The translations under genes were made by a program, and so were the position numbers. Below are positions 7,635-15,373 of a stretch of DNA of 41,637 nucleotides, in pieces. The stretch comes from CALRGE01 sp964360635 (lineage in GTDB: Bacteria > Patescibacteriota > Gracilibacteria > UBA1369 > 2-02-FULL-48-14), in the NCBI GenBank assembly GCA_964360635.1, contig CAYHXO010000016.1, forward strand, positions 1-41,637. The letters are read 5' to 3'. How positions within the stretch are numbered: position 1 is the stretch's first letter; every line of letters begins with the position of its first letter. Under the pieces are notes generated by a model. That model saw only the letters and a program-made list of their open reading frames with translations, was not told the origin of the DNA and did no database searches.

Positions 7635-8981
7635 CTCTAGATACGCTTCATTTCCAAGATCAATCTTCTCTCCAGCAGAAGCTGTCGCGACTTTGTCTAA
7701 GTATGAGTTTAACTGGGTAGCGCTCAAGATTTTAGAGCTATAAAATCCGCCAACACTAGCATCCAAGGCAAAAGATCCATTCCTCAATGCTTCAACAGAA
7801 TCAAGCTTTGCTCCATATGGCAAAGTAAGCTTTGCAGTTTTTTCGCCAACTTTTAAAGTTAGATCATCAATATTCAGAATTACCGGTTTGCCTTCTCGCG
7901 TAAATTCAACGCTACCTGAAGAGATCAGACCTTTTTTTACCAAATCGTTCCATTCAGCAGGTAAATGCAAATCTTCATCAAATTTTACCGGCTCAGGTTT
8001 ATTCTCAGCCTTTAATAGTAACTCATTTTTAAAAAGTTCCACTATGCGCTTGAAATTTTCTTCATTCCCCTTGAAATATCCCGCCATCACAACAGCGAGT
8101 TCGCTAAATACAGACCCTATAAATGAACCCAGTACTTCCGAGTCGACTTCAAGCATTATTTTTTTCAATTCCTCTTCACTAATCACATCTTTCAAAGAAT
8201 CAATCTGCGGTCCAAGTGCTTGACCTAGTTTTTCTAACACCTTGAATAGATCTGCTTTGCTTTTAATTTGTGAAACGTCGATTTTTTTTATCTCTGCCTC
8301 AATAATTGGCACAATTTTATTTGCAAGTTTTTCCAAAGGTTTCAGTCTCGGTTCTTGAACAATTAATTCCTCCCTAAATTTCATGGCACGTGTTTGAAAC
8401 TCGATAACGTCGTGCTCACCAAAATTCGGATTTTCAAGAAATTCTTTATCAGGTATCAAATTGGAAACTTTAAGTCTCTCAGCAACTTTTGGCATGACAG
8501 AAACCATTTCTTGAAATTTATCTTTTATCTGTTTTCCATCAGGGCTTGGCTCAATTTTTTCACCTTCCTCAAACATCTCGGCAATAACACCTCTGCCCAT
8601 CTTAGGAACTTCTCCCTTTCCCGAGATTGCATCATTTAAACCAGCTTCTGTTTCAGAACCGAATTTGCCATCCACACCAAATCTTGGAAGTTCGCCACCA
8701 TTTGCAAGAATCTTTTCTTGAATTGAATTAACAACCGCCAAAGGATCTTTCGCCACTCTAAAGAAATTCCAATCAAGTGGCGCTTCGCCTTTTTTCCAAT
8801 TCATCAATTCACAAACTTTTGACCAATTTGCTCTTATTTTATTAAAAAAAGCATACGGGTAATCAGGAGGAGTTTCACCTTTTTTAACTGTCTCAAAAGG
8901 AGCATCTTTATTTTCTTTGAATTCTTCTAAGGTGGAAGCTGTTTCTATCTCTGGCTGTGTATTGTTTGTATTTATGGCCAC
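7623..8981 (-). CDS. large cytoplasmic protein with a peptidoglycan-binding-like motif
   Basis: 452 residues, highly charged, with no signal peptide or membrane segment. Residues 101-115 (FGVDGKFGSETEAGL) closely resemble the core of a PG_binding_1 repeat, but the rest of that domain is not obvious. The central part is helical and Glu/Lys-rich. The C-terminus (about 355-450) looks like a small beta-rich domain. The GTG start has no Shine-Dalgarno sequence, but a TATAAT box lies 23-28 nt upstream. Similar acidic proteins are seen in CPR genomes without assigned function. It overlaps the AEC gene tail-to-tail by 12 nt. Confidence 0.7.
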   Translation of the reverse strand: MAINTNNTQPEIETASTLEEFKENKDAPFETVKKGETPPDYPYAFFNKIRANWSKVCELMNWKKGEAPLDWNFFRVAKDPLAVVNSIQEKILANGGELPRFGVDGKFGSETEAGLNDAISGKGEVPKMGRGVIAEMFEEGEKIEPSPDGKQIKDKFQEMVSVMPKVAERLKVSNLIPDKEFLENPNFGEHDVIEFQTRAMKFREELIVQEPRLKPLEKLANKIVPIIEAEIKKIDVSQIKSKADLFKVLEKLGQALGPQIDSLKDVISEEELKKIMLEVDSEVLGSFIGSVFSELAVVMAGYFKGNEENFKRIVELFKNELLLKAENKPEPVKFDEDLHLPAEWNDLVKKGLISSGSVEFTREGKPVILNIDDLTLKVGEKTAKLTLPYGAKLDSVEALRNGSFALDASVGGFYSSKILSATQLNSYLDKVATASAGEKIDLGNEAYLELQA

Positions 8982-9003
8982 GATTTTTCTTTTAAATCAT
9001 AAA

Positions 9004-9032
9004 ATTATACTCTGTTTTAGCTTGATTTGCTA
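9004..9032 (-). promoter_or_regulatory. promoter for the 452-residue protein (TAGCAA-N17-TATAAT)
   Basis: Read on the minus strand, TAGCAA (9032-9027) and a perfect TATAAT (9009-9004) are 17 nt apart, so a start near 8997 precedes the GTG at 8981. The -35 is weak and the -10 is consensus. Confidence 0.45.
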
Positions 9033-9050
9033 GTACTAATTCAATAGCAT
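9022..9050 (+). promoter_or_regulatory. promoter for the methyltransferase (TTGATT-N17-TAGCAT)
   Basis: TTGATT (9022-9027) and TAGCAT (9045-9050) with 17 nt between them precede the ATG at 9070. It overlaps the divergent promoter, so the two genes may compete for polymerase. Confidence 0.3.
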
Positions 9051-9069
9051 CCATACATAATTTTACAAA

Positions 9070-9753
9070 ATGTCAGATAAAGAATGGAATGAGTTGGCAA
9101 ATACTTTTGATGCCGAGGCGGGTGAGGCTTTTTCTGCAGATAACGTACAAATTGCCTGGCCCATTATTTTGAATGAACTTCCATCGGGCGGATCTATCTT
9201 GGATTTTGGATGTGGAACGGGCAGTTTTTGCCGGCACTTAGTGGCAATTGGCTACGAAGTAACAGGTATAGATCCTTCAAAAAAAATGATTGATTCGGCA
9301 AAAAAAGATACCGGCAAGGTTGATTATATTGAAGGAGGTCATGAACTTTTATCACAACTTAGCGGCTTTGACGCGTTAACGGCAACTATGGTTTTACAGT
9401 TTGTGAATGATGAAGAAATAGAAGCAGTTATTAAAGCCATGAGTCAATCAATTAAGCCAGGAGGCGTGATTGTGGCAACGGTTTATAATCTAGAATTTGC
9501 AGAATTATGTTTGAAGTCTAAACAGTTTTTCTCTCGAAGTGGAGATCAATTCAAAACCGATTATGGAAATGGAATTTTAATAGAAACTTTTATTAGACAT
9601 GAAGAAACTTACAGGAAAATTTTTGAGAAATACGGTTTGAAATTAAGGACATCACTCAATCCACCCTTCACAGAAGAATTTGTAAAAAAATATCAGTGGC
9701 CACTTCCTAGCGCAGTTTCAGAATACTTAGTTATGGTATATCACAAAAGATAG
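9070..9753 (+). CDS. class I SAM-dependent methyltransferase
   Basis: 227 residues with a Rossmann-type methyltransferase fold. Motif I is ILDFGCGTG (43-51), the acidic end of strand 2 is GIDPS (66-70), and the post-II region MVLQFVND is near 115. A substrate-specific C-terminal part follows (NPPFTEEFVKKYQWPLPSA). It resembles UbiE/BioC-like small-molecule methyltransferases, but the substrate cannot be read from sequence. It is divergent from the 452-residue protein and is followed by two small genes after 22 nt. Confidence 0.85.
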   Translation: MSDKEWNELANTFDAEAGEAFSADNVQIAWPIILNELPSGGSILDFGCGTGSFCRHLVAIGYEVTGIDPSKKMIDSAKKDTGKVDYIEGGHELLSQLSGFDALTATMVLQFVNDEEIEAVIKAMSQSIKPGGVIVATVYNLEFAELCLKSKQFFSRSGDQFKTDYGNGILIETFIRHEETYRKIFEKYGLKLRTSLNPPFTEEFVKKYQWPLPSAVSEYLVMVYHKR

Positions 9754-9775
9754 AAATTTTGATTAACATTGAATA

Positions 9776-10048
9776 ATGAAGAGTTTTATGGTAAAATTAA
9801 AAGATCTAACAATCAAATTCATGAGCCGAATAGATTCACCACATAAACCAGAAGGTTTTGATGACAAAGTGGAAAATCTCAAATTTATGAAGGAAAATGT
9901 ACCTCATAACTATATGAGTGCAATTTATGAAATTAGAGATATGTCACAGGGAGATGACCCTGACGGGAGTCGGAATATATATTATCCTGGCTGGGAAGAT
10001 GAGGATTTTGAGGCATTGTTAATTGAACTTGGAGAAGATTTAAACTAA
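9776..10048 (+). CDS. small acidic protein of unknown function
   Basis: 90 residues with no recognised family. The N-terminal 30 residues are basic (MVKLKDLTIKFMSRI) and the rest is acidic, with GDDPDGSR and a WEDEDFEALL C-terminus. An alternative ATG lies four codons in. It sits between the methyltransferase and another 90-residue gene with short spacers, which supports a real gene in one operon. Confidence 0.55.
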   Translation: MKSFMVKLKDLTIKFMSRIDSPHKPEGFDDKVENLKFMKENVPHNYMSAIYEIRDMSQGDDPDGSRNIYYPGWEDEDFEALLIELGEDLN

Positions 10049-10053
10049 TAAAT

Positions 10054-10326
10054 ATGAACAGCCCTGATAATTCTCAAGATGGAGATTCAGAGTACGATAG
10101 GCTAGTGGCTGATGGTTCATTAAAGAAAATCTCAGATTATATAAAAAATAGCACTGATGTTCATATCCAAAGAACAGGTGGAGAATGGCAGATGGCTAAA
10201 GTTCTTGGAGTAAGCGCAAATATGGGTGTTGTTGTAGAATTTCAAGATATAAAGAGCGGTCAAACGAAATCAAAATCTGTTCCTATCTCTGAATTGTTGG
10301 AGTGGCAGGAACGATTCATTAATTAA
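10054..10326 (+). CDS. small protein with a possible SH3-like/Tudor-like barrel
   Basis: 90 residues. After an acidic start, residues 32-80 (VHIQRTGGEWQMAKV, then VVVEFQD and SKSVPISELLEW) read as a short beta barrel of the kind seen in proteins that bind nucleic acids or peptides. This is only a pattern impression. It starts 5 nt after the previous gene and is the last gene before the ATP synthase operon. Confidence 0.55.
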   Translation: MNSPDNSQDGDSEYDRLVADGSLKKISDYIKNSTDVHIQRTGGEWQMAKVLGVSANMGVVVEFQDIKSGQTKSKSVPISELLEWQERFIN

Positions 10327-10363
10327 TTTTAATTCACATATAGAAAAAGCTCTCTATCAAGCC

Positions 10364-10391
10364 TTGATTTTTCTCAAAAGCTGAGTATCTT
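10364..10391 (+). promoter_or_regulatory. candidate promoter of the ATP synthase operon
   Basis: TTGATT (10364-10369) and TATCTT (10386-10391) are 16 nt apart and lie 30 nt before the first gene. A small ATCAA-GCC-TTGAT stem followed by T's (10357-10372) could end the upstream transcript. Nothing else was seen in the 94-nt gap. Confidence 0.35.
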
Positions 10392-10420
10392 ACCTGTAAT
10401 CAGTTTTTTAACGCTGACAG

Positions 10421-10657
10421 ATGCTCGGATATCAAGATCACTTCCAGATAACAATCAAAATTGCTGCAACAACCATCTTGTTGATGGGTTTTTTTGGTGG
10501 TCTCGGTTACTACATCGACAAAAAAATTGATACTTTCCCAATATTATTCATCATCGGTCTTGTGATTTCATTCCCAATTATCCAGATTGTTATTTACAAA
10601 CAGACAAAAGCTCTGCTAAAAGACACGAAAGCGCCGATAATCAAAAAATCTAAATAA
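10421..10657 (+). CDS. AtpZ/AtpI-like ATP synthase accessory protein
   Basis: 78 residues with two membrane helices (about 12-32 and 39-58) and a GGLGYYIDKK motif between them, typical of the small AtpZ/AtpI proteins that precede the F0 genes. They help assemble the c ring and have been linked to Mg2+ or Ca2+ handling in Bacillus. It is the first gene of the atp operon, 12 nt before atpB. The position and the two-helix pattern together support the call. Confidence 0.8.
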   Translation: MLGYQDHFQITIKIAATTILLMGFFGGLGYYIDKKIDTFPILFIIGLVISFPIIQIVIYKQTKALLKDTKAPIIKKSK

Positions 10658-10669
10658 CCGCCACGAGTA

Positions 10670-11446
10670 ATGGAAGCAATAAGTTTACCAGCTGAGGAAG
10701 TAATGCACATTGGATCTGTGGTAATTACAAATTCATTCACTGCGACGGTTCTATCGAGCTTAATAATTATTTTTGTGGCATTGCTAATCAGATGGAGAGC
10801 AGGAGTTGTTCCAACAAGGATGCAAGTTGCTTTCGAGATGGTTTTGGAATTTTTTCTTCTTCAACTTACAACTTCATTGGGCGGAAACGAAAAGCGTGCA
10901 CGAAAAATTCTACCTTTAATTCTGACAATTTTCTTAATTATCGCGCTTTCAAATCAATTTTTCTTGTTACCATTAGTCGGAGCATTTGTCACTGAACATG
11001 ATCACCACCTTTTCCGTGTTCCAACTTCAGATTACAGTTTCACAATTGCATTTGCGGTGCTTGTGATAGTTATGTCACATGTGTTGGCACTTTGTATCTC
11101 CCCAATGAATCATATTAATAATTTCTTCAGATACAGGTCATTCTTGCGTATCCGCAAGTTTTCGGATGTTCCAAATGCATTCATTGAATTTTTCTTGGGA
11201 CTTTTGGAGGGTATCGGAGAATTTGCAAAAATTATTTCCTTGGCAACTCGTCTTTTTGGAAATATTTTCTCAGGAGAAGTGATTATTGTGATTGTTTCCG
11301 GACTTATGTTTTATACGCAGTTTTTAGTGCCGATTCCTTTTTACCTTCTAGGTATGTTAGCGGGACTCGTGCAGGCATTTGTGTTTTCTATCCTCAGCCT
11401 CTTGTTCATCAGTGCGACTATTCGCAACGCCGAACACGGGCACTAA
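10670..11446 (+). CDS. atpB: ATP synthase F0 subunit a
   Basis: 258 residues with five to six membrane helices. The conserved segment ISLATRLFGNIFSGE contains the essential arginine (Arg194) that faces the c-ring carboxylate, preceded by the family segment FIEFFLGLLEGIGEF. The C-terminal helices (LVQAFVFSILSLLFIS) are typical. It forms the ion half-channels of the stator, in the cytoplasmic membrane. The order after the AtpZ/I-like gene and before atpE is canonical. Confidence 0.96.
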   Translation: MEAISLPAEEVMHIGSVVITNSFTATVLSSLIIIFVALLIRWRAGVVPTRMQVAFEMVLEFFLLQLTTSLGGNEKRARKILPLILTIFLIIALSNQFFLLPLVGAFVTEHDHHLFRVPTSDYSFTIAFAVLVIVMSHVLALCISPMNHINNFFRYRSFLRIRKFSDVPNAFIEFFLGLLEGIGEFAKIISLATRLFGNIFSGEVIIVIVSGLMFYTQFLVPIPFYLLGMLAGLVQAFVFSILSLLFISATIRNAEHGH

Positions 11447-11484
11447 GATAATTTCCATAATTTATTTCATAACCCTTAAATTTT

Positions 11485-11715
11485 ATGGACGCAGAATCAG
11501 TAAAAGTATTAGCAGCAGGTCTATGTATGGCCTTCGGTGCAGTTGGAGCCGCTATCGGTGAAAGCTGGATCGCAAGTAAAGCTATGGACGGTATGGCTAG
11601 AAATCCTGAAGTAGCAGACAAACTATTCACAAACATGATCGTTGCAATGGCGATTACAGAGTCAAACTCAATTTACGCTCTTGTAATCTCTCTTATCATC
11701 TTGTTCGTTTCTTAA
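11485..11715 (+). CDS. atpE: ATP synthase F0 subunit c with two-carboxylate ion site
   Basis: 76 residues forming two helices joined by the polar loop ARNPE (38-42). Helix 2 has the ion-binding Glu59 followed by Ser60 (AITESNSIYALVI). Helix 1 has Glu26 in AIGESWIASKAMD, aligned by eye with Gln32 of the Na+ enzyme of Ilyobacter tartaricus and Glu32 of Fusobacterium nucleatum. A Glu in helix 1 plus Glu-Ser in helix 2 is the pattern described for the Fusobacterium Na+ rotor, so Na+ coupling is likely. Asn61 replaces the usual Thr. It is third in the atp operon. Confidence 0.95.
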   Translation: MDAESVKVLAAGLCMAFGAVGAAIGESWIASKAMDGMARNPEVADKLFTNMIVAMAITESNSIYALVISLIILFVS

Positions 11716-11734
11716 TTTATAAAGAAAAACTCCT

Positions 11735-12232
11735 ATGGAAGCTCTTGAGAAATTGGGTATTAACCCAATGAGCATACTCCTCTACCTTATAAACTTGGGT
11801 TCAGTACTACTTGTGCTGACTTACCTTCTTTATAAGCCGGTTCTTGGTTTTCTAGATAAACGTAGAAAACAGATTTCCGACAGTATTCAGGAAGCCGAAA
11901 TCTTACGAGATAAATTCGATTCAACTCTTAAGACAGCCGAAAAAGAGAAGAAAGAAATCGAAATAAAGTTTCGTGAGGAAATGGATAAGCTCAAGAAGTT
12001 CGTTGATGAGAGAAAATCTGAATTAACTAAGGAGATGGAACTAGCACGATCTGAAATGATGGCTAAAGCTCAATCGGAAATCGATGAGAAGAAAGCCTCA
12101 ATAATGAAAGATGCAGAGGCGGCAACCATGATTCTTATTAAGAAAGTTATTCTTGAAATCGTTAAAAACAAGGTCCCTGAAAATGTTATTCAGGAAAGCA
12201 TTAAAGATGCTTGGCAACAATATAAGAAATAA
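11735..12232 (+). CDS. atpF: ATP synthase F0 subunit b
   Basis: 165 residues: an N-terminal membrane helix (about 13-35), the LDKRRKQISDSIQEAE segment after it, then a long charged right-handed coiled coil (about 45-130) forming the peripheral stalk. A C-terminal part contacts delta. Length and layout are normal for a b subunit. Only one b-type gene is present, as expected for a homodimer. It lies 19 nt after atpE and 1 nt before atpH. Confidence 0.93.
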   Translation: MEALEKLGINPMSILLYLINLGSVLLVLTYLLYKPVLGFLDKRRKQISDSIQEAEILRDKFDSTLKTAEKEKKEIEIKFREEMDKLKKFVDERKSELTKEMELARSEMMAKAQSEIDEKKASIMKDAEAATMILIKKVILEIVKNKVPENVIQESIKDAWQQYKK

Positions 12233-12233
12233 T

Positions 12234-12917
12234 ATGTTTAAAGAATTTTTATCAGCTTTGGTCTACGAGATGCTTAAATTTAGTGCTAAGCATCCTAAGG
12301 CAAAACAGTCAGATATGAGCGAACTCAGAATTCCTGCAGTTTTTAAGGAATATCTTGAGGAAGCATCTGAGGGAGTGCTTGCGAAAGACGTAAAGCTGAT
12401 AATTATGTTCTTGAATGATGCAAAAAATGTAAAAGTAAATAATAGTAAATTCTTCAAAGCTTTTATTAAATTCCTCACTGAAAAATTGGCATCTAGTTTA
12501 GATAAACTTCCTGCAACTTTCTATAAGGCTGAGCACGCAGAACAGATCAAAATTGTTGAAAAATTGATTGCAAGTGATAGCGTTGTGGCAAAGGCCTTGA
12601 AAAATTTGATCATTACAAACTCTTATCAAGAGCTTGCTTCAGAAATTAATGAGCTCTGCAAAAATATTGCGGAGGCTCCTTATGTTTTGGTGCAATCTCC
12701 CCGTGAGATAGACAGCGAATTAAAATCTGAAATCCGTGAGAATTTAAATAAAGATTTTGAATCTTCTTTCCCGGTCTTCCAAATCAATAAAAATCTGATC
12801 GGTGGTCTTAGAGTTTTTGTGGATGGAAAGTCTCACGATTACTCCTGGTTTTCCCGTATTTCAAGTATATCTAATCTTACTCACCCTCAGGGTGAGCTAT
12901 CACTAAAAAAATCATAA
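12234..12917 (+). CDS. atpH: ATP synthase F1 subunit delta
   Basis: 227 residues from the ATG directly after the atpF stop; a longer reading frame that runs back into atpF is not credible. The N-terminal helical part is divergent. The C-terminal part has the recognisable delta/OSCP end (FQINKNLIGGLRVFVDG, then SRISSISNL). It connects the b dimer to the alpha/beta head. It is about 45 residues longer than the usual 180, mostly at the N-terminal and middle helices. The assignment rests on this end and on the operon position. Confidence 0.85.
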   Translation: MFKEFLSALVYEMLKFSAKHPKAKQSDMSELRIPAVFKEYLEEASEGVLAKDVKLIIMFLNDAKNVKVNNSKFFKAFIKFLTEKLASSLDKLPATFYKAEHAEQIKIVEKLIASDSVVAKALKNLIITNSYQELASEINELCKNIAEAPYVLVQSPREIDSELKSEIRENLNKDFESSFPVFQINKNLIGGLRVFVDGKSHDYSWFSRISSISNLTHPQGELSLKKS

Positions 12918-12918
12918 T

Positions 12919-14427
12919 ATGTCTAAAGATACTCTGCATAATTTTCTGGCTAATATCGAATCTGCATTGGCGACTGTCGATGTTGAGGGTGAAAAATTGT
13001 CGGCAAATGAAGGTGTGATTCAATCATACAAAGACGGTGTAATTCACATTAAAGGCCTTTCAGGTCTTAAGATGAATGAAGTAGTTTCTATCGAATCTGC
13101 AAACGCACAGGCACTAGTTATGAACCTTGAAAAAGATTCAGCATATGCCTTGGTACTTCAAGCAAGCAAAGAAGTTCGTGAAGGTCTATTTGTGAAATCT
13201 ACAGGTCAATTCTTGTCTATTGGTGTTAGTGAAGACATAATGGGAAGAATCGTTGATCCATTAGGAAATGCGATTGATGGACTTGCGCCAATTAAGGCTA
13301 AGAAACAAATGCCTCATGAAACTCAGGCTCCTTCAGTAATGGTTAGAAAATCAGTTCATCAGCCGGTTCAAACAGGTATCGTTGCGATTGACGCATTGAT
13401 TCCGGTAGGAAGAGGCCAGCGTGAACTTATCATTGGTGATAGACAAACAGGTAAAACAACAATTGCTATCGACACAATTTTGAATCAGAAAGGTCAGAAT
13501 ATGCTTTGTGTTTATGTTGCGGTAGCTCAAAGAGAGGCAAAAACAGCTCAAGTTGTGGAAGTTTTGAAATCTCATGGTGCAATGGATTACACTGTTGTAG
13601 TTTCTGCGCCGGCCGCATCTTCAGCCGTTATGCAATACTTGGCGCCTTATGCAGGTTGCGCGATTGCCGAATACTTCATGGAACAAGGTAAAGATGTACT
13701 TGTAATTTACGACGATCTTTCAAAACACGCGGTGGCTTACAGAGAAATGTCACTTCTATTAAGAAGACCTCCAGGACGAGAGGCTTATCCAGGTGACGTT
13801 TTCTATCTCCACAGTCGTCTTCTTGAAAGAGCGGCTAAGTTGAATGAAGAAAACGGCGGCGGTTCAATCACTGCACTTCCAATCATTGAAACTCAGGCAG
13901 CAGATGTTTCTGCATACATTCCAACAAACGTAATTTCAATTACAGACGGTCAAATTTTCTTGGAACCACATTTGTTCAACAAAGGTATCAGACCAGCGAT
14001 TAACGTTGGTATCTCAGTATCTCGTGTGGGTGGATCAGCGCAAACAAAGATCATGAAGAAAGTTTCAGGAACAGCAAAACTTGATTTGGCTCAGTATTAC
14101 GAATTGGAAGCATTCTCACAGTTCGCTTCAGAATTAGATGCTGCAACAAAACAGCAACTAACACGTGGACGACGAGTTGTAGAAGCTTTGAAACAAGGTC
14201 AAAATGCACCTTACACATTGTGGCAAGAAGTATTGGTTCTATACGCCGCTTCAAAAGGATACCTCGATTCATTGGAGGCAGATGCAGTTGGAGCTAAAAT
14301 GAAATCACTCTTCTCACTTATAGAATCAAATCATCAAGATCTTGTGAAAAACATTCAAGAAAAGAAGGAGCTTACTCCTGAAATCGACAAGATGATTAAA
14401 GAAACTTTAGATAAATTCTTCGCTTAA
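12919..14427 (+). CDS. atpA: ATP synthase F1 subunit alpha
   Basis: 502 residues, normal length. The nucleotide-binding P-loop GDRQTGKT is at 173-180, with VYVAVAQREAKTAQV, the DDLSKHAVAYREMSLLLRRP segment, and SVSRVGGSAQ near 365 carrying the conserved arginine. It forms the non-catalytic half of the alpha3beta3 head. It starts 1 nt after the atpH stop. Confidence 0.98.
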   Translation: MSKDTLHNFLANIESALATVDVEGEKLSANEGVIQSYKDGVIHIKGLSGLKMNEVVSIESANAQALVMNLEKDSAYALVLQASKEVREGLFVKSTGQFLSIGVSEDIMGRIVDPLGNAIDGLAPIKAKKQMPHETQAPSVMVRKSVHQPVQTGIVAIDALIPVGRGQRELIIGDRQTGKTTIAIDTILNQKGQNMLCVYVAVAQREAKTAQVVEVLKSHGAMDYTVVVSAPAASSAVMQYLAPYAGCAIAEYFMEQGKDVLVIYDDLSKHAVAYREMSLLLRRPPGREAYPGDVFYLHSRLLERAAKLNEENGGGSITALPIIETQAADVSAYIPTNVISITDGQIFLEPHLFNKGIRPAINVGISVSRVGGSAQTKIMKKVSGTAKLDLAQYYELEAFSQFASELDAATKQQLTRGRRVVEALKQGQNAPYTLWQEVLVLYAASKGYLDSLEADAVGAKMKSLFSLIESNHQDLVKNIQEKKELTPEIDKMIKETLDKFFA

Positions 14428-14438
14428 TTTTATTCTTT

Positions 14439-14450
14439 GAGCTAAAGCTC
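14439..14450 (+). promoter_or_regulatory. small hairpin directly before the atpG start
   Basis: GAGCT-AA-AGCTC forms a short stem that ends 2 nt before the ATG of atpG. It may tune translation of gamma relative to the more abundant alpha and beta. The effect is inferred. Confidence 0.35.
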
Positions 14451-14452
14451 TT

Positions 14453-15355
14453 ATGGCCGGTGGTCTACTAGAAATCAGAAAGAAAATTGCAGGTGTTAAA
14501 AACACTCGTAAAATTACAAAGGCGATGCAGCTCGTTGCGGCAAGCAAAATGCGTCAGTTTCAAAAACGTGCAGTTTCAACTAGAAACTACGTTTGGGATC
14601 TTCTAAAAATTCTAGAAAATAACATCAACGTGGAGAGCATGTACAGTGAAGAGCGCACAGAAGGGAAGATACTATTTGTTCTATATACTTCTGATAAAGG
14701 TCTTTGCGGTCCGCTTAATACTAAGTTGATCAACGGACTTTTCAGATCGGATATGTGGTTAAATACTCCAAAAGATCAAAAACTTTTGATAACAGTCGGT
14801 AAAAAAAGTTACGACTTTGCTAAGAATAATTCAATTCCTGTTGCCGCACATTTCGTGGGTGCACCAGAAAAAATGAACAACCTCGATGCAATTAACATTG
14901 TTGAAAAAATTCTTGATTTCTGGAGAAATCGCAGCGCAAAAAAGATTATTTTTATTGCTCCACATTACAAAAACTCATTCACTTTCTATCCTGTTTTGAA
15001 GACATTTCTACCGTTTTCAAAGGAAATGATTACCAGTAATGTCGGGCACGTCAGCGCGCAGCCTTCAGGCGGAGCGGCATTGGCTAAAAAAGACTCATAT
15101 ATGTCCTTCCAACCCTCACAAAAAATAGTAGTAGAACGACTTCATGAACAGATTATTCAGTCACTTTTCATTCAATCTTTCTTGGAATTAAAAGCTTCTG
15201 AATACTCAAGCAGAATGATGGCAATGCAGAGCGCGACAGATTCCGCGGACAGAATTACAACTGAATTATCAATCATCTATAATAAGGCTCGTCAGCAGGC
15301 GATCACACAAGAAATCGCCGAACTCGTTGGAGCCAGTGATGCAATTTCCTCTTAA
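14453..15355 (+). CDS. atpG: ATP synthase F1 subunit gamma
   Basis: 300 residues. The N-terminus shows the family signature IRKKIAGVKNTRKITKAMQ leading to VAASKM. The C-terminal helix carries SAEYSSRMMAMQSATDSADR-like residues (here EYSSRMMAMQSATDSADR near 260), followed by a helix that inserts in the head. It forms the central rotor stalk. The middle Rossmann-like part is divergent. Confidence 0.96.
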   Translation: MAGGLLEIRKKIAGVKNTRKITKAMQLVAASKMRQFQKRAVSTRNYVWDLLKILENNINVESMYSEERTEGKILFVLYTSDKGLCGPLNTKLINGLFRSDMWLNTPKDQKLLITVGKKSYDFAKNNSIPVAAHFVGAPEKMNNLDAINIVEKILDFWRNRSAKKIIFIAPHYKNSFTFYPVLKTFLPFSKEMITSNVGHVSAQPSGGAALAKKDSYMSFQPSQKIVVERLHEQIIQSLFIQSFLELKASEYSSRMMAMQSATDSADRITTELSIIYNKARQQAITQEIAELVGASDAISS

Positions 15356-15373
15356 AAATATTTAACATATCCT

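Noticed and set aside
12153..12233. extra 27 codons before atpH
   Set aside because: They overlap atpF in another frame. The ATG at 12234 directly follows the atpF stop and gives a normal delta N-terminus.
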